Positions 36,745 through 43,641 of a stretch of DNA of 64,000 bases are shown piece by piece. A model generated the notes under the pieces. The model was not told where the DNA came from. It saw nothing but the letters and a program-made list of their open reading frames with translations, and did no database searches. Positions within the stretch are counted from its first letter, which is position 1; each line of letters starts with the position of its first letter. A program made the position numbers and the translations under genes. The stretch comes from Flagellimonas_B algarum (GTDB taxonomy: Bacteria > Bacteroidota > Bacteroidia > Flavobacteriales > Flavobacteriaceae): contig NZ_JBEVTG010000002.1 in the NCBI RefSeq assembly GCF_040513375.1, positions 806,001-870,000 on the forward strand, written 5' to 3'.

Positions 36745-36779
36745 AAAGTATTTACACTTCTTTACAGCAGTTGTCTAAC
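36745..36779 (+). promoter_or_regulatory. Candidate ECF-dependent promoter of the island sigma gene
   Basis: AAAGTATTTACAC (36745-36757) and GTCTAAC (36773-36779) are separated by 15 bp. The same pair at the same spacing precedes the downstream membrane protein gene, the expected pattern for an ECF sigma factor that drives itself and a target. A start point about 6-7 bp after GTCTAAC would fall near 36786. Confidence 0.65.
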
Positions 36780-36797
36780 TGATAAATGTATCTCAAA

Positions 36798-37673
36798 ATG
36801 AATCCGTTGAACTCCAAAGACCATAACGATGCTATTGACAAAAAACTTATCAAAAGAACTTTGGATGGAGAAAAGAGTGCATTAAATGAACTTATAGAGC
36901 GGCATCAACCCTTTGTGTACAACATCGCTTGGAAAATGGTCGGAGACCCCACAAATGCAGCGGATCTATCGCAAGAAGCATTGATAAAAATGATCTCGAA
37001 CTTGGGGAAATTCAATTTTCAGAGTTCATTTCGTACTTGGGCCTACCGTATTGTCCGAAATCATTTTCTCAACGATCAAAAAAATTCAGCTAGGAAATTT
37101 GCTTCGAATTTTAAGGAATTGGGTGCCGCATTGGATTCGATTCCTGATATTGAACTAACAGAGGAAGAAAAACTGGATAAATCGGATGAAACAAAAGAAA
37201 TACGCCTGACATGCCTTTCAGGGATGCTGCTTTGCTTAACCAAGGAACAACGCATGATCTACATCATTGGCGAAATGTTTAGGGCCAACCATACGATCGG
37301 TTCGGAAATCATGGAAATGAGCAAGGCCAATTTTAGAATGAAATTGAGTAAAGCAAGAAGGGACTTGATCAATTTCATGCAAAGCAAATGTGGCCTAATT
37401 GATAAAACGAATCCTTGTCGATGTCACAAAAAAGTTACCGTTTCCATTGAAGGAGGCATCATAGACTCCAAAAACCTCCTTCAAAATCGCAAAGAGTTCT
37501 CCACTTTTCGAAACGAACTGGAAGAAGACGCAAACTACCTTTCCGACGATTCCGAATTAAAGTATCTCGAATTGCACCTTGATCATAGCTTCAAAACCAA
37601 TTTTGCGAAAAAGAACTTCTTGACCCAGTTGCTTGAAGATGCTGATTGGAAAAATCGGTTAAACCTCAACTGA
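36798..37673 (+). CDS. ECF-type sigma-70 factor with C-terminal extension
   Basis: A protein of 291 residues, far longer than a standard ECF factor (about 180). Region 2 spans about residues 25-90 (WKMVGDPTNAADLSQEALIKM, FRTWAYRIVRNHFLND) and region 4 about 130-195 (LTKEQRMIYIIGEMF, MEMSKANFRMKLSKARRDL). The extra 95 residues contain NPCRCHKK, a possible metal-binding cluster, and an acidic helical tail. I prefer ATG 36798 because the predicted transcription start lies near 36786, where the alternative ATG would be leaderless. Its likely target is the DUF1772-like gene 60 bp downstream. It may sense its signal through the C-terminal extension, as no anti-sigma gene is adjacent. Confidence 0.9.
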   Translation: MNPLNSKDHNDAIDKKLIKRTLDGEKSALNELIERHQPFVYNIAWKMVGDPTNAADLSQEALIKMISNLGKFNFQSSFRTWAYRIVRNHFLNDQKNSARKFASNFKELGAALDSIPDIELTEEEKLDKSDETKEIRLTCLSGMLLCLTKEQRMIYIIGEMFRANHTIGSEIMEMSKANFRMKLSKARRDLINFMQSKCGLIDKTNPCRCHKKVTVSIEGGIIDSKNLLQNRKEFSTFRNELEEDANYLSDDSELKYLELHLDHSFKTNFAKKNFLTQLLEDADWKNRLNLN

Positions 37674-37680
37674 TTCCCTT

Positions 37681-37715
37681 AAAGTTTTTACACATTGAAA
37701 AAAAGATGGTCTAAC
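37681..37715 (+). promoter_or_regulatory. Candidate ECF-dependent promoter of the DUF1772-like gene
   Basis: AAAGTTTTTACAC (37681-37693) matches the element before the sigma gene at 12 of 13 positions. GTCTAAC follows after the same 15 bp spacer. ATG 37735 lies 20 bp downstream. Confidence 0.65.
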
Positions 37716-37734
37716 ACTCAAAACAACATCTTCA

Positions 37735-38229
37735 ATGGTAAAAACTTTAATTATGAAAAGAACAGTGGGCATTATCGCGGTTATTGGAACAATAGCCTAT
37801 TTAGGCAACATCATTAACATTGGTTTGACGTACGCCATTGCCTGGCAAAGACAGGATCCCATGGTTTTTATGCAGCGTTTTGAGGCAACCTTTCTCCTTT
37901 TGCTACCAACCGTAGTAGTAACCCTATTACCAGGACTTATAGGGATTGTTGCTTCCATTTCTTTGAACAAAGAACATAGGGAAGCGAATAAAAGATGGCG
38001 AATGGCGCTATACGCCACCTTACTATCAATTTTGATTACTTCCGTCTACCATCTTCCCACGAACTTGGCCTTCATCGATGGGAGTTATAGTGTATCTGAA
38101 GCGGCCGGCAGATTGGAACTGTGGATCGTACTTCATTGGGTTAGGATCGTTCTGGCAGTAATAGCTTCGGTATTCGTTATTCAAGGTTTCCAAAAATCCA
38201 TGGAGTATAGACTGCCTTCAGAAAATTAG
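37735..38229 (+). CDS. DUF1772-like (anthrone oxygenase-type) membrane protein
   Basis: A 164-residue protein with four membrane segments (about 8-28, 50-75, 88-110, 132-155). The C-terminal motif YHLPTNLAFID...ELWIVLHWVRIVLAVIA resembles the NxPxN...WxxWxxxR pattern of DUF1772/anthrone oxygenase-like proteins. The start may be ATG 37735 or ATG 37753, the latter giving MKRTVGIIAVIG. The promoter match makes it the probable target of the adjacent ECF sigma factor. Its biochemical role is unknown. Confidence 0.75.
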   Translation: MVKTLIMKRTVGIIAVIGTIAYLGNIINIGLTYAIAWQRQDPMVFMQRFEATFLLLLPTVVVTLLPGLIGIVASISLNKEHREANKRWRMALYATLLSILITSVYHLPTNLAFIDGSYSVSEAAGRLELWIVLHWVRIVLAVIASVFVIQGFQKSMEYRLPSEN

Positions 38230-38240
38230 TGAAAACAGAG

Positions 38241-38364
38241 ACCAACAAAACGATGCCCCATGCCCATCACTTAGCCATTTTTCCCTAACTTCAATCAACT
38301 AAAAATACCTCCGGCGCTGACCACGAATAGCACCTGTAGGCAGGTAGGGCCGAGACCGTTTCGC
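38241..38364 (+). repeat. Island repeat copy 9
   Basis: Left ACCAACAAAACGATGCCCC, middle TTTTTCCCTAACTTCAATC, right GAGACCGTTTC. The hairpin is ACCTG/CAGGT (38332-38345), which keeps its pairing with a shorter loop. Confidence 0.82.
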
Positions 38365-38386
38365 CCCCTAAAACCAACTGACCAAA

Positions 38387-38902
38387 ATGGGAATGATTTT
38401 ACCGATACTAACAGCTTTACTGCTGTTTTATGCTGATTTCCAATCTGGAAAAAGGATCCCTAAAAATGTGCACGGCCAGTTCGCGCTTAAACTCAATCGA
38501 AGTTATAAATGGGTTGGGATCGTTTGCTGCTTTACAGGTTCATTTCTAATGAATGCTGCAATCATTCATTGGAATAAGGAAATAGCGGTAATGGCCCCGA
38601 TTGCCATATCCATATTCTTCGGTTTGGGAGTTGCTATTTTGATAGGGTACTATAAATATTCAGTAGTCTTTGATGACAAAAGAATAATTGTAACGAACTG
38701 GATAGGGAAAAAACGAACTATAAAATGGACCGCTATTGAAAACATTAAATTCAATGCAACATCAGGGTATTTGAAGCTGTACGCCAAGGTTGGAAAAATA
38801 GTTGTTTTACAACACTCCACTGGATTCGTGGAATTTCTAAAACGAATGGAATCGAATTCAAGGTTCAGGGCAGAGGAATTAAGGATTCCTTTTAGAACAT
38901 AA
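38387..38902 (+). CDS. Membrane protein with PH-like C-terminal domain
   Basis: A 171-residue protein with three hydrophobic segments in the first 90 residues, then a small beta-rich domain (YSVVFDDKRIIVTNWIGKK, IKWTAIENIKF) whose strand pattern resembles bacterial PH domains. The family assignment is tentative. It starts at ATG 38387, 23 bp after repeat copy 9, and ends just before copy 10. Confidence 0.7.
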   Translation: MGMILPILTALLLFYADFQSGKRIPKNVHGQFALKLNRSYKWVGIVCCFTGSFLMNAAIIHWNKEIAVMAPIAISIFFGLGVAILIGYYKYSVVFDDKRIIVTNWIGKKRTIKWTAIENIKFNATSGYLKLYAKVGKIVVLQHSTGFVEFLKRMESNSRFRAEELRIPFRT

Positions 38903-38911
38903 ATTTCAGAG

Positions 38912-39036
38912 CATAACAAGGCGTATACCCCATGCCTATCGCTTGATCATTTTTCCCTAACTTCAAGGAACTAAAAAACTGGCCTTGGTCATGAATCCAC
39001 CTTTCCAAAAGGTAGGTAAAACCGAGACCGTTAGCG
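38912..39036 (+). repeat. Island repeat copy 10
   Basis: Left CATAACAAGGCGTATACCCC, right GAGACCGTTAGCGG. The hairpin has changed completely to ACCTTT/AAAGGT (38999-39013) yet remains fully paired, strong evidence that the structure is under selection. Confidence 0.85.
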
Positions 39037-39043
39037 GTAATTC

Positions 39044-39577
39044 TTGAAAAAAGGAATTCTAATACTAGTTGTTTGGATTTTGGGCACCATATTCGGACTT
39101 GCTCAAACCGAATTGCCATTTTTTGAGCAAATAGCGTTTGACTTTTACGGACAGGAGATTCTCAAGAATCATCCAGTAAAAAAGAGAATAAGTGTTTATC
39201 GATTTTACTCTGATTTTCAAAAAGGTGGGACTTACATTCCGAACGGAAAATGCTTCGAAAAACCAATATTTGAAAATCAAACAATCGAAGTTGACAAAAC
39301 AACATACGAACAGGACAATATCGACTCTGGAAAATTTGAACTGGACTTTAGCCAGCTGGACAAAAAACAATTTAAAATACGGAGGAATGGTCGAGGCAGT
39401 TACCCAAAGTTATTTATGAGCTATCCCTTGGCATCAAAAAAAGAACCAAACAGGTTTTTTGTAAATGTTTCTGAGTCTTATGACCGACTTGTCATTATTT
39501 ATCATTTGGAAATTAACAAGACTGGAAAAGTAGTGGATTGGTGCAAATCACAACACGAAACAATCGTTGTTTATTAA
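39044..39577 (+). CDS. Secreted hypothetical protein in island
   Basis: A 177-residue protein with a signal peptide (KKGILILVVWILGTIFGLAQ). The start is TTG 39044, 7 bp after repeat copy 10; no ATG precedes the signal. The mature part has a repeated FDF/FELDF pattern and a C-terminal LEINKTGKVVDW strand that resembles the end of TonB-C-like or energy-transducer folds, but no family is recognised. The 147 bp after it lack the common repeat. Confidence 0.7.
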   Translation: MKKGILILVVWILGTIFGLAQTELPFFEQIAFDFYGQEILKNHPVKKRISVYRFYSDFQKGGTYIPNGKCFEKPIFENQTIEVDKTTYEQDNIDSGKFELDFSQLDKKQFKIRRNGRGSYPKLFMSYPLASKKEPNRFFVNVSESYDRLVIIYHLEINKTGKVVDWCKSQHETIVVY

Positions 39578-39724
39578 AAAATACTGGCTACGTTGTGTAT
39601 CGCTCATTGCTATTGGAAATCCCAAAAGGAACCCCAGCTTGATTCGCAAAATAAGGGATACGAAGTAAAAGTCTGTTGGACGTTTTCCGCAACTAGACCA
39701 TACACTAAACAGTTATATTACATT
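39578..39724 (+). other. Gap without the common island repeat
   Basis: These 147 bp separate two island genes but show no match to the repeat. CTACGTTGTGTATCGC (39587-39602) is a faint GTTGTG-type sequence that could be a relic. Nothing else was recognised. Confidence 0.4.
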
Positions 39725-40276
39725 ATGAAAAAACACTTATTCTGGACATTGATCCTTTTGTTTTTAAACCTCTCATGCAAACAAAAGAAAACCGAAAATT
39801 CCAACAGACTAGACGTAAAAAATGAGTTCGTGTCAAGAATTCACACAACTGACTTGGAAACCGATTTGTACCAAATATTAGGAAAAACTTCATACGTGAA
39901 ACACGTATCGGATTTTGAAAATGTGAATTGGAAAACGGACTATTCAAAGGAATTCAGGTCTGGAACTTACAATATGCCAGATATCGAAGTTCTAAGCAAA
40001 ATTGATTCAAAATATTTATCAATTAGTGTTGCACCTGACAACCATAATCCTATGTTATTTCAATTTATAATTGGGCTAGGGACTCATTCAGAAACCAACA
40101 ATTTGAAAGAACCATCTCGAAAAGTCAAAATATACTTGACCGAATCCCAAAATGAGGAAATCCCAAAAAAGCTTATTGCCCAATTCTTCGAAAGGGACTT
40201 TAACAAAATAAATATTGAATTAAGCAAGCTTTACCTTTTAGACGAAATTGAGGACGTATATATAAATAAGAAATAA
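39725..40276 (+). CDS. Putative lipoprotein in island
   Basis: A 183-residue lipoprotein with lipobox LNLSC (Cys18), starting at ATG 39725; a longer upstream frame from TTG 39593 would mask the signal peptide. The mature protein is polar, with a region LSISVAPDNHNPMLFQFIIG and many charged residues. No family is recognised. It is the last gene of the AT-rich island and is followed by the left half of an island repeat. Confidence 0.75.
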   Translation: MKKHLFWTLILLFLNLSCKQKKTENSNRLDVKNEFVSRIHTTDLETDLYQILGKTSYVKHVSDFENVNWKTDYSKEFRSGTYNMPDIEVLSKIDSKYLSISVAPDNHNPMLFQFIIGLGTHSETNNLKEPSRKVKIYLTESQNEEIPKKLIAQFFERDFNKINIELSKLYLLDEIEDVYINKK

Positions 40277-40281
40277 CGTGG

Positions 40282-40327
40282 TACAACAATGGCCACAACC
40301 CATAGCTACCACTTAGCCATTTTTCCA
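40282..40327 (+). repeat. Island repeat copy 11 (truncated)
   Basis: Only the left half is present (TACAACAATGGCCACAACCC; CCACTTAGCCATTTTTCC). The sequence then diverges without hairpin or right end. This marks the right border of the array. Confidence 0.75.
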
Positions 40328-40475
40328 TCTTTCCCGTTATCAACTTGTTTTTCAAAAAACCTCACTACCCATAATCTCGTCCAGATTCTTTTTTCTGGAC
40401 GTGACGGGGCTCGAAAAACCATGGATTGCATCAAACACGAGCTAGGTTTGTATCGCTATTAAATCCATTGATACG

Positions 40476-41612
40476 ATGAAACCCAATAAGCTCATTACAC
40501 TTTTTACGATTACGCTATCCCATTTGGTATATGCCCAGCAAGTCACCCCACAACATACCGGTCTTGAAGGTACCGGAAGCACCTCTCCGTTCCATATGGT
40601 CGCCGTGGATCAGCATACCGTTTGGGCCAGTGCCTCCAACACCAGGGCGATGGTCAAAGAACATACCCCCAATGTCATCACCCATACGAACGATGGGGGC
40701 ATCAGCTGGAAAAATGAGGTGTTACCCGCAGATACACCCGACACCTTTTACGTCTCCTGCCTTACGGCAGTGAGTAAAGACAGTGCATGGATCAGCACCG
40801 TGGACCGTATGGATTTTTATAAGCCGGATGCTTGGAAACCCAAGATCTACGCCACCTTCGACGGAGGCGCCCATTGGACGGTACAAGAGGTACCCTTCTC
40901 CGATGGCTATGGGGGCCAGATCCATTTTTTCAACCATCAAGAGGGCATCGTTTTCGCCTCCAATGCCGACGGTTATTTTCAAGTATTCAAGACGTATAAT
41001 GCGGGCAAGGATTGGAAAAGACTTCCTGCATCGAATTTACCTGAATTGCAATCCACTTGGGAAATCGAGAGCGATGATAGTTATTATGCCATTGAAGATA
41101 CCATTTGGGTGGGCACCATGGGCCGCATACTCAAATCCACCGATCGGGGCACCACCTGGACGGCCTACAGTACCCCACTAACGGATCGGGACATGATCTT
41201 TGAAGTAAGCTTCTCGGATCCGCTACACGGCATCGCCCGCTATCACGATCGCGGGGATTACTTCTCAAAAAATATGATCGTCACTTCGGATGGAGGCAAA
41301 AGCTGGTCGAAACTCAGCCCCCAAGGACTTGCCGATAAGATTTTCGACCTCAACAGCATCCCGATCACGCCGGGAGGATTTTTATGTTCTTCTTATTCAG
41401 ATACCGCCACAACCTCCAACAAATTGTACTACTCCACCGACAATGGAGCGACTTGGTCCGTTCTTGAACAACTCCATGTGCCGGGCAGGATCAGTCTATC
41501 GAGTGCGACACATGGTTGGGTATCTGAAATCGACCCCAACACCCCCGAAATCGATGTATATCGCCTACACGGGCCGATTCCTTCAGCAGCCAATACCGAT
41601 GGCAAAAACTGA
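40476..41612 (+). CDS. Secreted BNR/sortilin-type beta-propeller protein
   Basis: A 378-residue exported protein with a signal peptide (about 1-20, ending VYAQQ). It contains at least four Asp-box-like motifs (NDGGISWKN, FDGGAHWTV, TDRGTTWTA, SDGGKSWSK, TDNGATWSV), each following a hydrophobic strand, as in BNR/sialidase-fold and VPS10/YCF48-like propellers. There is no T9SS tail, so it probably stays in the periplasm. Codon use is GC-rich again, so it belongs to the host backbone rather than the island. Confidence 0.85.
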   Translation: MKPNKLITLFTITLSHLVYAQQVTPQHTGLEGTGSTSPFHMVAVDQHTVWASASNTRAMVKEHTPNVITHTNDGGISWKNEVLPADTPDTFYVSCLTAVSKDSAWISTVDRMDFYKPDAWKPKIYATFDGGAHWTVQEVPFSDGYGGQIHFFNHQEGIVFASNADGYFQVFKTYNAGKDWKRLPASNLPELQSTWEIESDDSYYAIEDTIWVGTMGRILKSTDRGTTWTAYSTPLTDRDMIFEVSFSDPLHGIARYHDRGDYFSKNMIVTSDGGKSWSKLSPQGLADKIFDLNSIPITPGGFLCSSYSDTATTSNKLYYSTDNGATWSVLEQLHVPGRISLSSATHGWVSEIDPNTPEIDVYRLHGPIPSAANTDGKN

Positions 41613-41793
41613 AACGAAGTTAAGCTGCTTAGGCAGGAGGATTATTAAAAGCGGGGAGAAACCAGTTGGCAACAAGGATTAAAATGCTATCCGAAAAAAG
41701 CAAACCCGATTATTGGCGGTGTTTTCTACTAAGCTTTGCACTACCCCCGACCTCCTTGCCATGAACAATGGTTTTAGGTATTGAAAATGCCGT

Positions 41794-42174
41794 TTATGCG
41801 AGATCGTTCTGTTCGGCAAATGGGCTTGTAGCACTTTCCCTCACGCTATTGCCCCAATCCCTCATCAATTCCAATATGGTGATCAGTTCTTTTCCTTTCT
41901 CAGACAAGTCATATTCGACATGCGGGGGGACGGTACCTAAATCATTTCTTGTAATGATCCCCGCATCAACCAATTCCTTTAATCGTTGCGTGAGCATTTT
42001 CTCAGAAATGACCTGAATTTTTTGTTTCATTTTGCCATAGCGATTGTATCCGTTATGAATCGCCCAAAGTATATTCAGCTTCCATCTCCCCTCCAATAAA
42101 GTCATCGCATAGGTCAAGCCACATTGCTCCAATATTTTCCGATTTTCAAAATTAACGGAGTTCCTTTTTCTCAT
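41794..42174 (-). CDS. HxlR family transcriptional regulator
   Basis: A 126-residue winged-helix protein. The HxlR signature is complete: LEQCGLTYAMTLLEGRWKLNILWAI (about 15-39), ISEKMLTQRLKELVDAGII (about 56-74), and VEYDLSEKGKEL (about 86-97). Many such regulators respond to reactive electrophiles or oxidants through the conserved N-terminal cysteine (here Cys18). It is divergent from a secreted protein gene with a palindrome between them, so it probably controls both. Confidence 0.93.
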   Translation of the reverse strand: MRKRNSVNFENRKILEQCGLTYAMTLLEGRWKLNILWAIHNGYNRYGKMKQKIQVISEKMLTQRLKELVDAGIITRNDLGTVPPHVEYDLSEKGKELITILELMRDWGNSVRESATSPFAEQNDLA

Positions 42175-42192
42175 ACGAACTAATTTGTATGT

Positions 42193-42211
42193 ACCTAACT
42201 TTTTGTTAGGT
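42193..42211. promoter_or_regulatory. Candidate HxlR operator
   Basis: ACCTAAC-TTTTT-GTTAGGT is a perfect 7 bp inverted repeat around five T residues, 18 bp before the HxlR start codon and 66 bp before the divergent gene. Its size and AT-rich centre suit an HxlR-type dimer. Confidence 0.65.
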
Positions 42212-42276
42212 GCTAAACTATTGAATAATTTGGCGATAAAATAATTTAAATACGTACTACCCTAAATTTCAGAAAC

Positions 42277-43509
42277 ATGAAAAAATTGGAAAAATTCATA
42301 TCAACGATCATTTTAAGTTTTGCTGTTTTCACGGTGAATGCCCAACAATCGGTTAAATCGCTAGGAACATTGGAATTTAGTGATGCAGGTATATTGTTTG
42401 CAGGAGACAATCTTGAAGGAGCGATCCATGCCATTGATTTAAGTGCAGAAAGTCGAAAAAAAGAAGGATTTGAAATCAATGTATCCCACGTTGATGCTCG
42501 AGTAGCTGCAGCTTTAGGCACTGCTCTTGGTAACATCCAAATTAATGATTTGGCGGTACACCCAAAGAGTGGGGAAGTTTATCTCTCCGTGACTAGAGGA
42601 CATGGATTGGAAGCGCTCCCTGCCCTGATCAAAATAAATGGGGAAAAGGAGCTGAAAATCATAGACCTAGCTAGCGTAAAAATCACTACCCAACCCTTGG
42701 ACAAAATACCGGAAATCGGCAAGCAATTCAAAGCCAGGGGCATCATGACGGCTCCTCCTTCAATCAAAGACATTGCCAAGGCCAAACGCCCACAGCGCAT
42801 GTTTTCCATAATGGACATGGAATATCATAAGGGAGAACTATTCGTAGCCGGCGTAAGCAATGAGGAATTCAGTTCGGTATTGCGAAGAATGCCCTATCCG
42901 TTTACCGGAAAGGAAAGTATCAGCAATATTGAAATGTACCACATTGCACATGATCAATATGAAAGCCGTGCCCCTATTCGTGCGATGCAAATCAAAACCA
43001 TTGATGGTGTAGATCAAATCATTGCCGCTTACACCTGTAGTCCACTGGTGTTGATTCCATTGTCTGAGTTAAAAGACGGAGCAAAGGTCAAAGCCAGAAC
43101 ACTTGGTGATATGGGCAACGGACAACCACTTGATATGGTTGCTTTCAATCTGATGGGACAAGAAATGTTATTCGTGACCAATAGCGGAAGAACGCCCCAA
43201 GTTATTCCACTGAAAGGTTTGAACAATGCCAAGGTGGTCACCGATAAAGACTTTGAAAGGGGATTCAAATTGGATTTGGGCCCTATTCTTCCTTACGGTC
43301 CCGTAGGAGAAGGGGTGATGTTCATGGGTGCTTCCCTTCAAATTGATGTTTTGAATGAAGAACAATTCGTATCCTTAAACAGGGATGCCCCTACCGGTAG
43401 TTTGGATTTGGAAACCGTTTCGACCATGCTTCCCTATAAAATGCACAATATCGAAGCTGCGGAGTTTGATTTTCCAAGCTACTGGTCAGCTATGGAAAAA
43501 GGAAACTAA
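42277..43509 (+). CDS. Secreted beta-propeller-like protein of unknown function
   Basis: A 410-residue protein with a signal peptide (about 1-22, ending VNAQQ). The body has repeated strand-turn motifs (INDLAVHPKSGEVYLSVTRG, FSIMDMEYHKGELFVAG, PLDMVAFNLMGQEMLFVTNSG), indicating a beta-propeller. I recognise no named family and no catalytic motif. Its placement opposite the HxlR gene makes it the probable target of that regulator. Confidence 0.8.
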   Translation: MKKLEKFISTIILSFAVFTVNAQQSVKSLGTLEFSDAGILFAGDNLEGAIHAIDLSAESRKKEGFEINVSHVDARVAAALGTALGNIQINDLAVHPKSGEVYLSVTRGHGLEALPALIKINGEKELKIIDLASVKITTQPLDKIPEIGKQFKARGIMTAPPSIKDIAKAKRPQRMFSIMDMEYHKGELFVAGVSNEEFSSVLRRMPYPFTGKESISNIEMYHIAHDQYESRAPIRAMQIKTIDGVDQIIAAYTCSPLVLIPLSELKDGAKVKARTLGDMGNGQPLDMVAFNLMGQEMLFVTNSGRTPQVIPLKGLNNAKVVTDKDFERGFKLDLGPILPYGPVGEGVMFMGASLQIDVLNEEQFVSLNRDAPTGSLDLETVSTMLPYKMHNIEAAEFDFPSYWSAMEKGN

Positions 43510-43641
43510 CAACGATCCTGACGGATGACTGGTAGGGCCGATCATAGCGCATATACCAAGGCTGTGTGTTATTCAACGCCGAACATGGGCTTCTACCAGT
43601 TCGTCCGATTCTCCGATCATGCAAGTCATAAAATCGCGTAT

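Larger units (their letters stand above)
28750..40475 (+). mobile_element. AT-rich cassette-array-like genomic island
   Basis: All genes in this stretch read on the plus strand. They are mostly short, of unrelated families, and visibly AT-richer than both flanks. Eleven copies (one truncated) of a 120-130 bp imperfect repeat separate them, each beginning shortly after a stop codon and most ending within about 30 bp of the next start. This is the layout of an integron cassette array. No tyrosine recombinase, transposase or attI-like site is visible in the window, so the mobilising enzyme, if any, is elsewhere. The boundaries are approximate: composition changes after the Fur gene and again at the BNR-type gene. 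Confidence 0.6.

Noticed and set aside
30558..40327. CRISPR array
   Set aside because: Units are about 125 bp, imperfect, separated by whole genes of varying length, and no cas genes are present.
30558..40327. Insertion sequence or MITE series
   Set aside because: Copies lack terminal inverted repeats and target-site duplications, all share one orientation and sit at the same place relative to genes. A MITE origin is not fully excluded.
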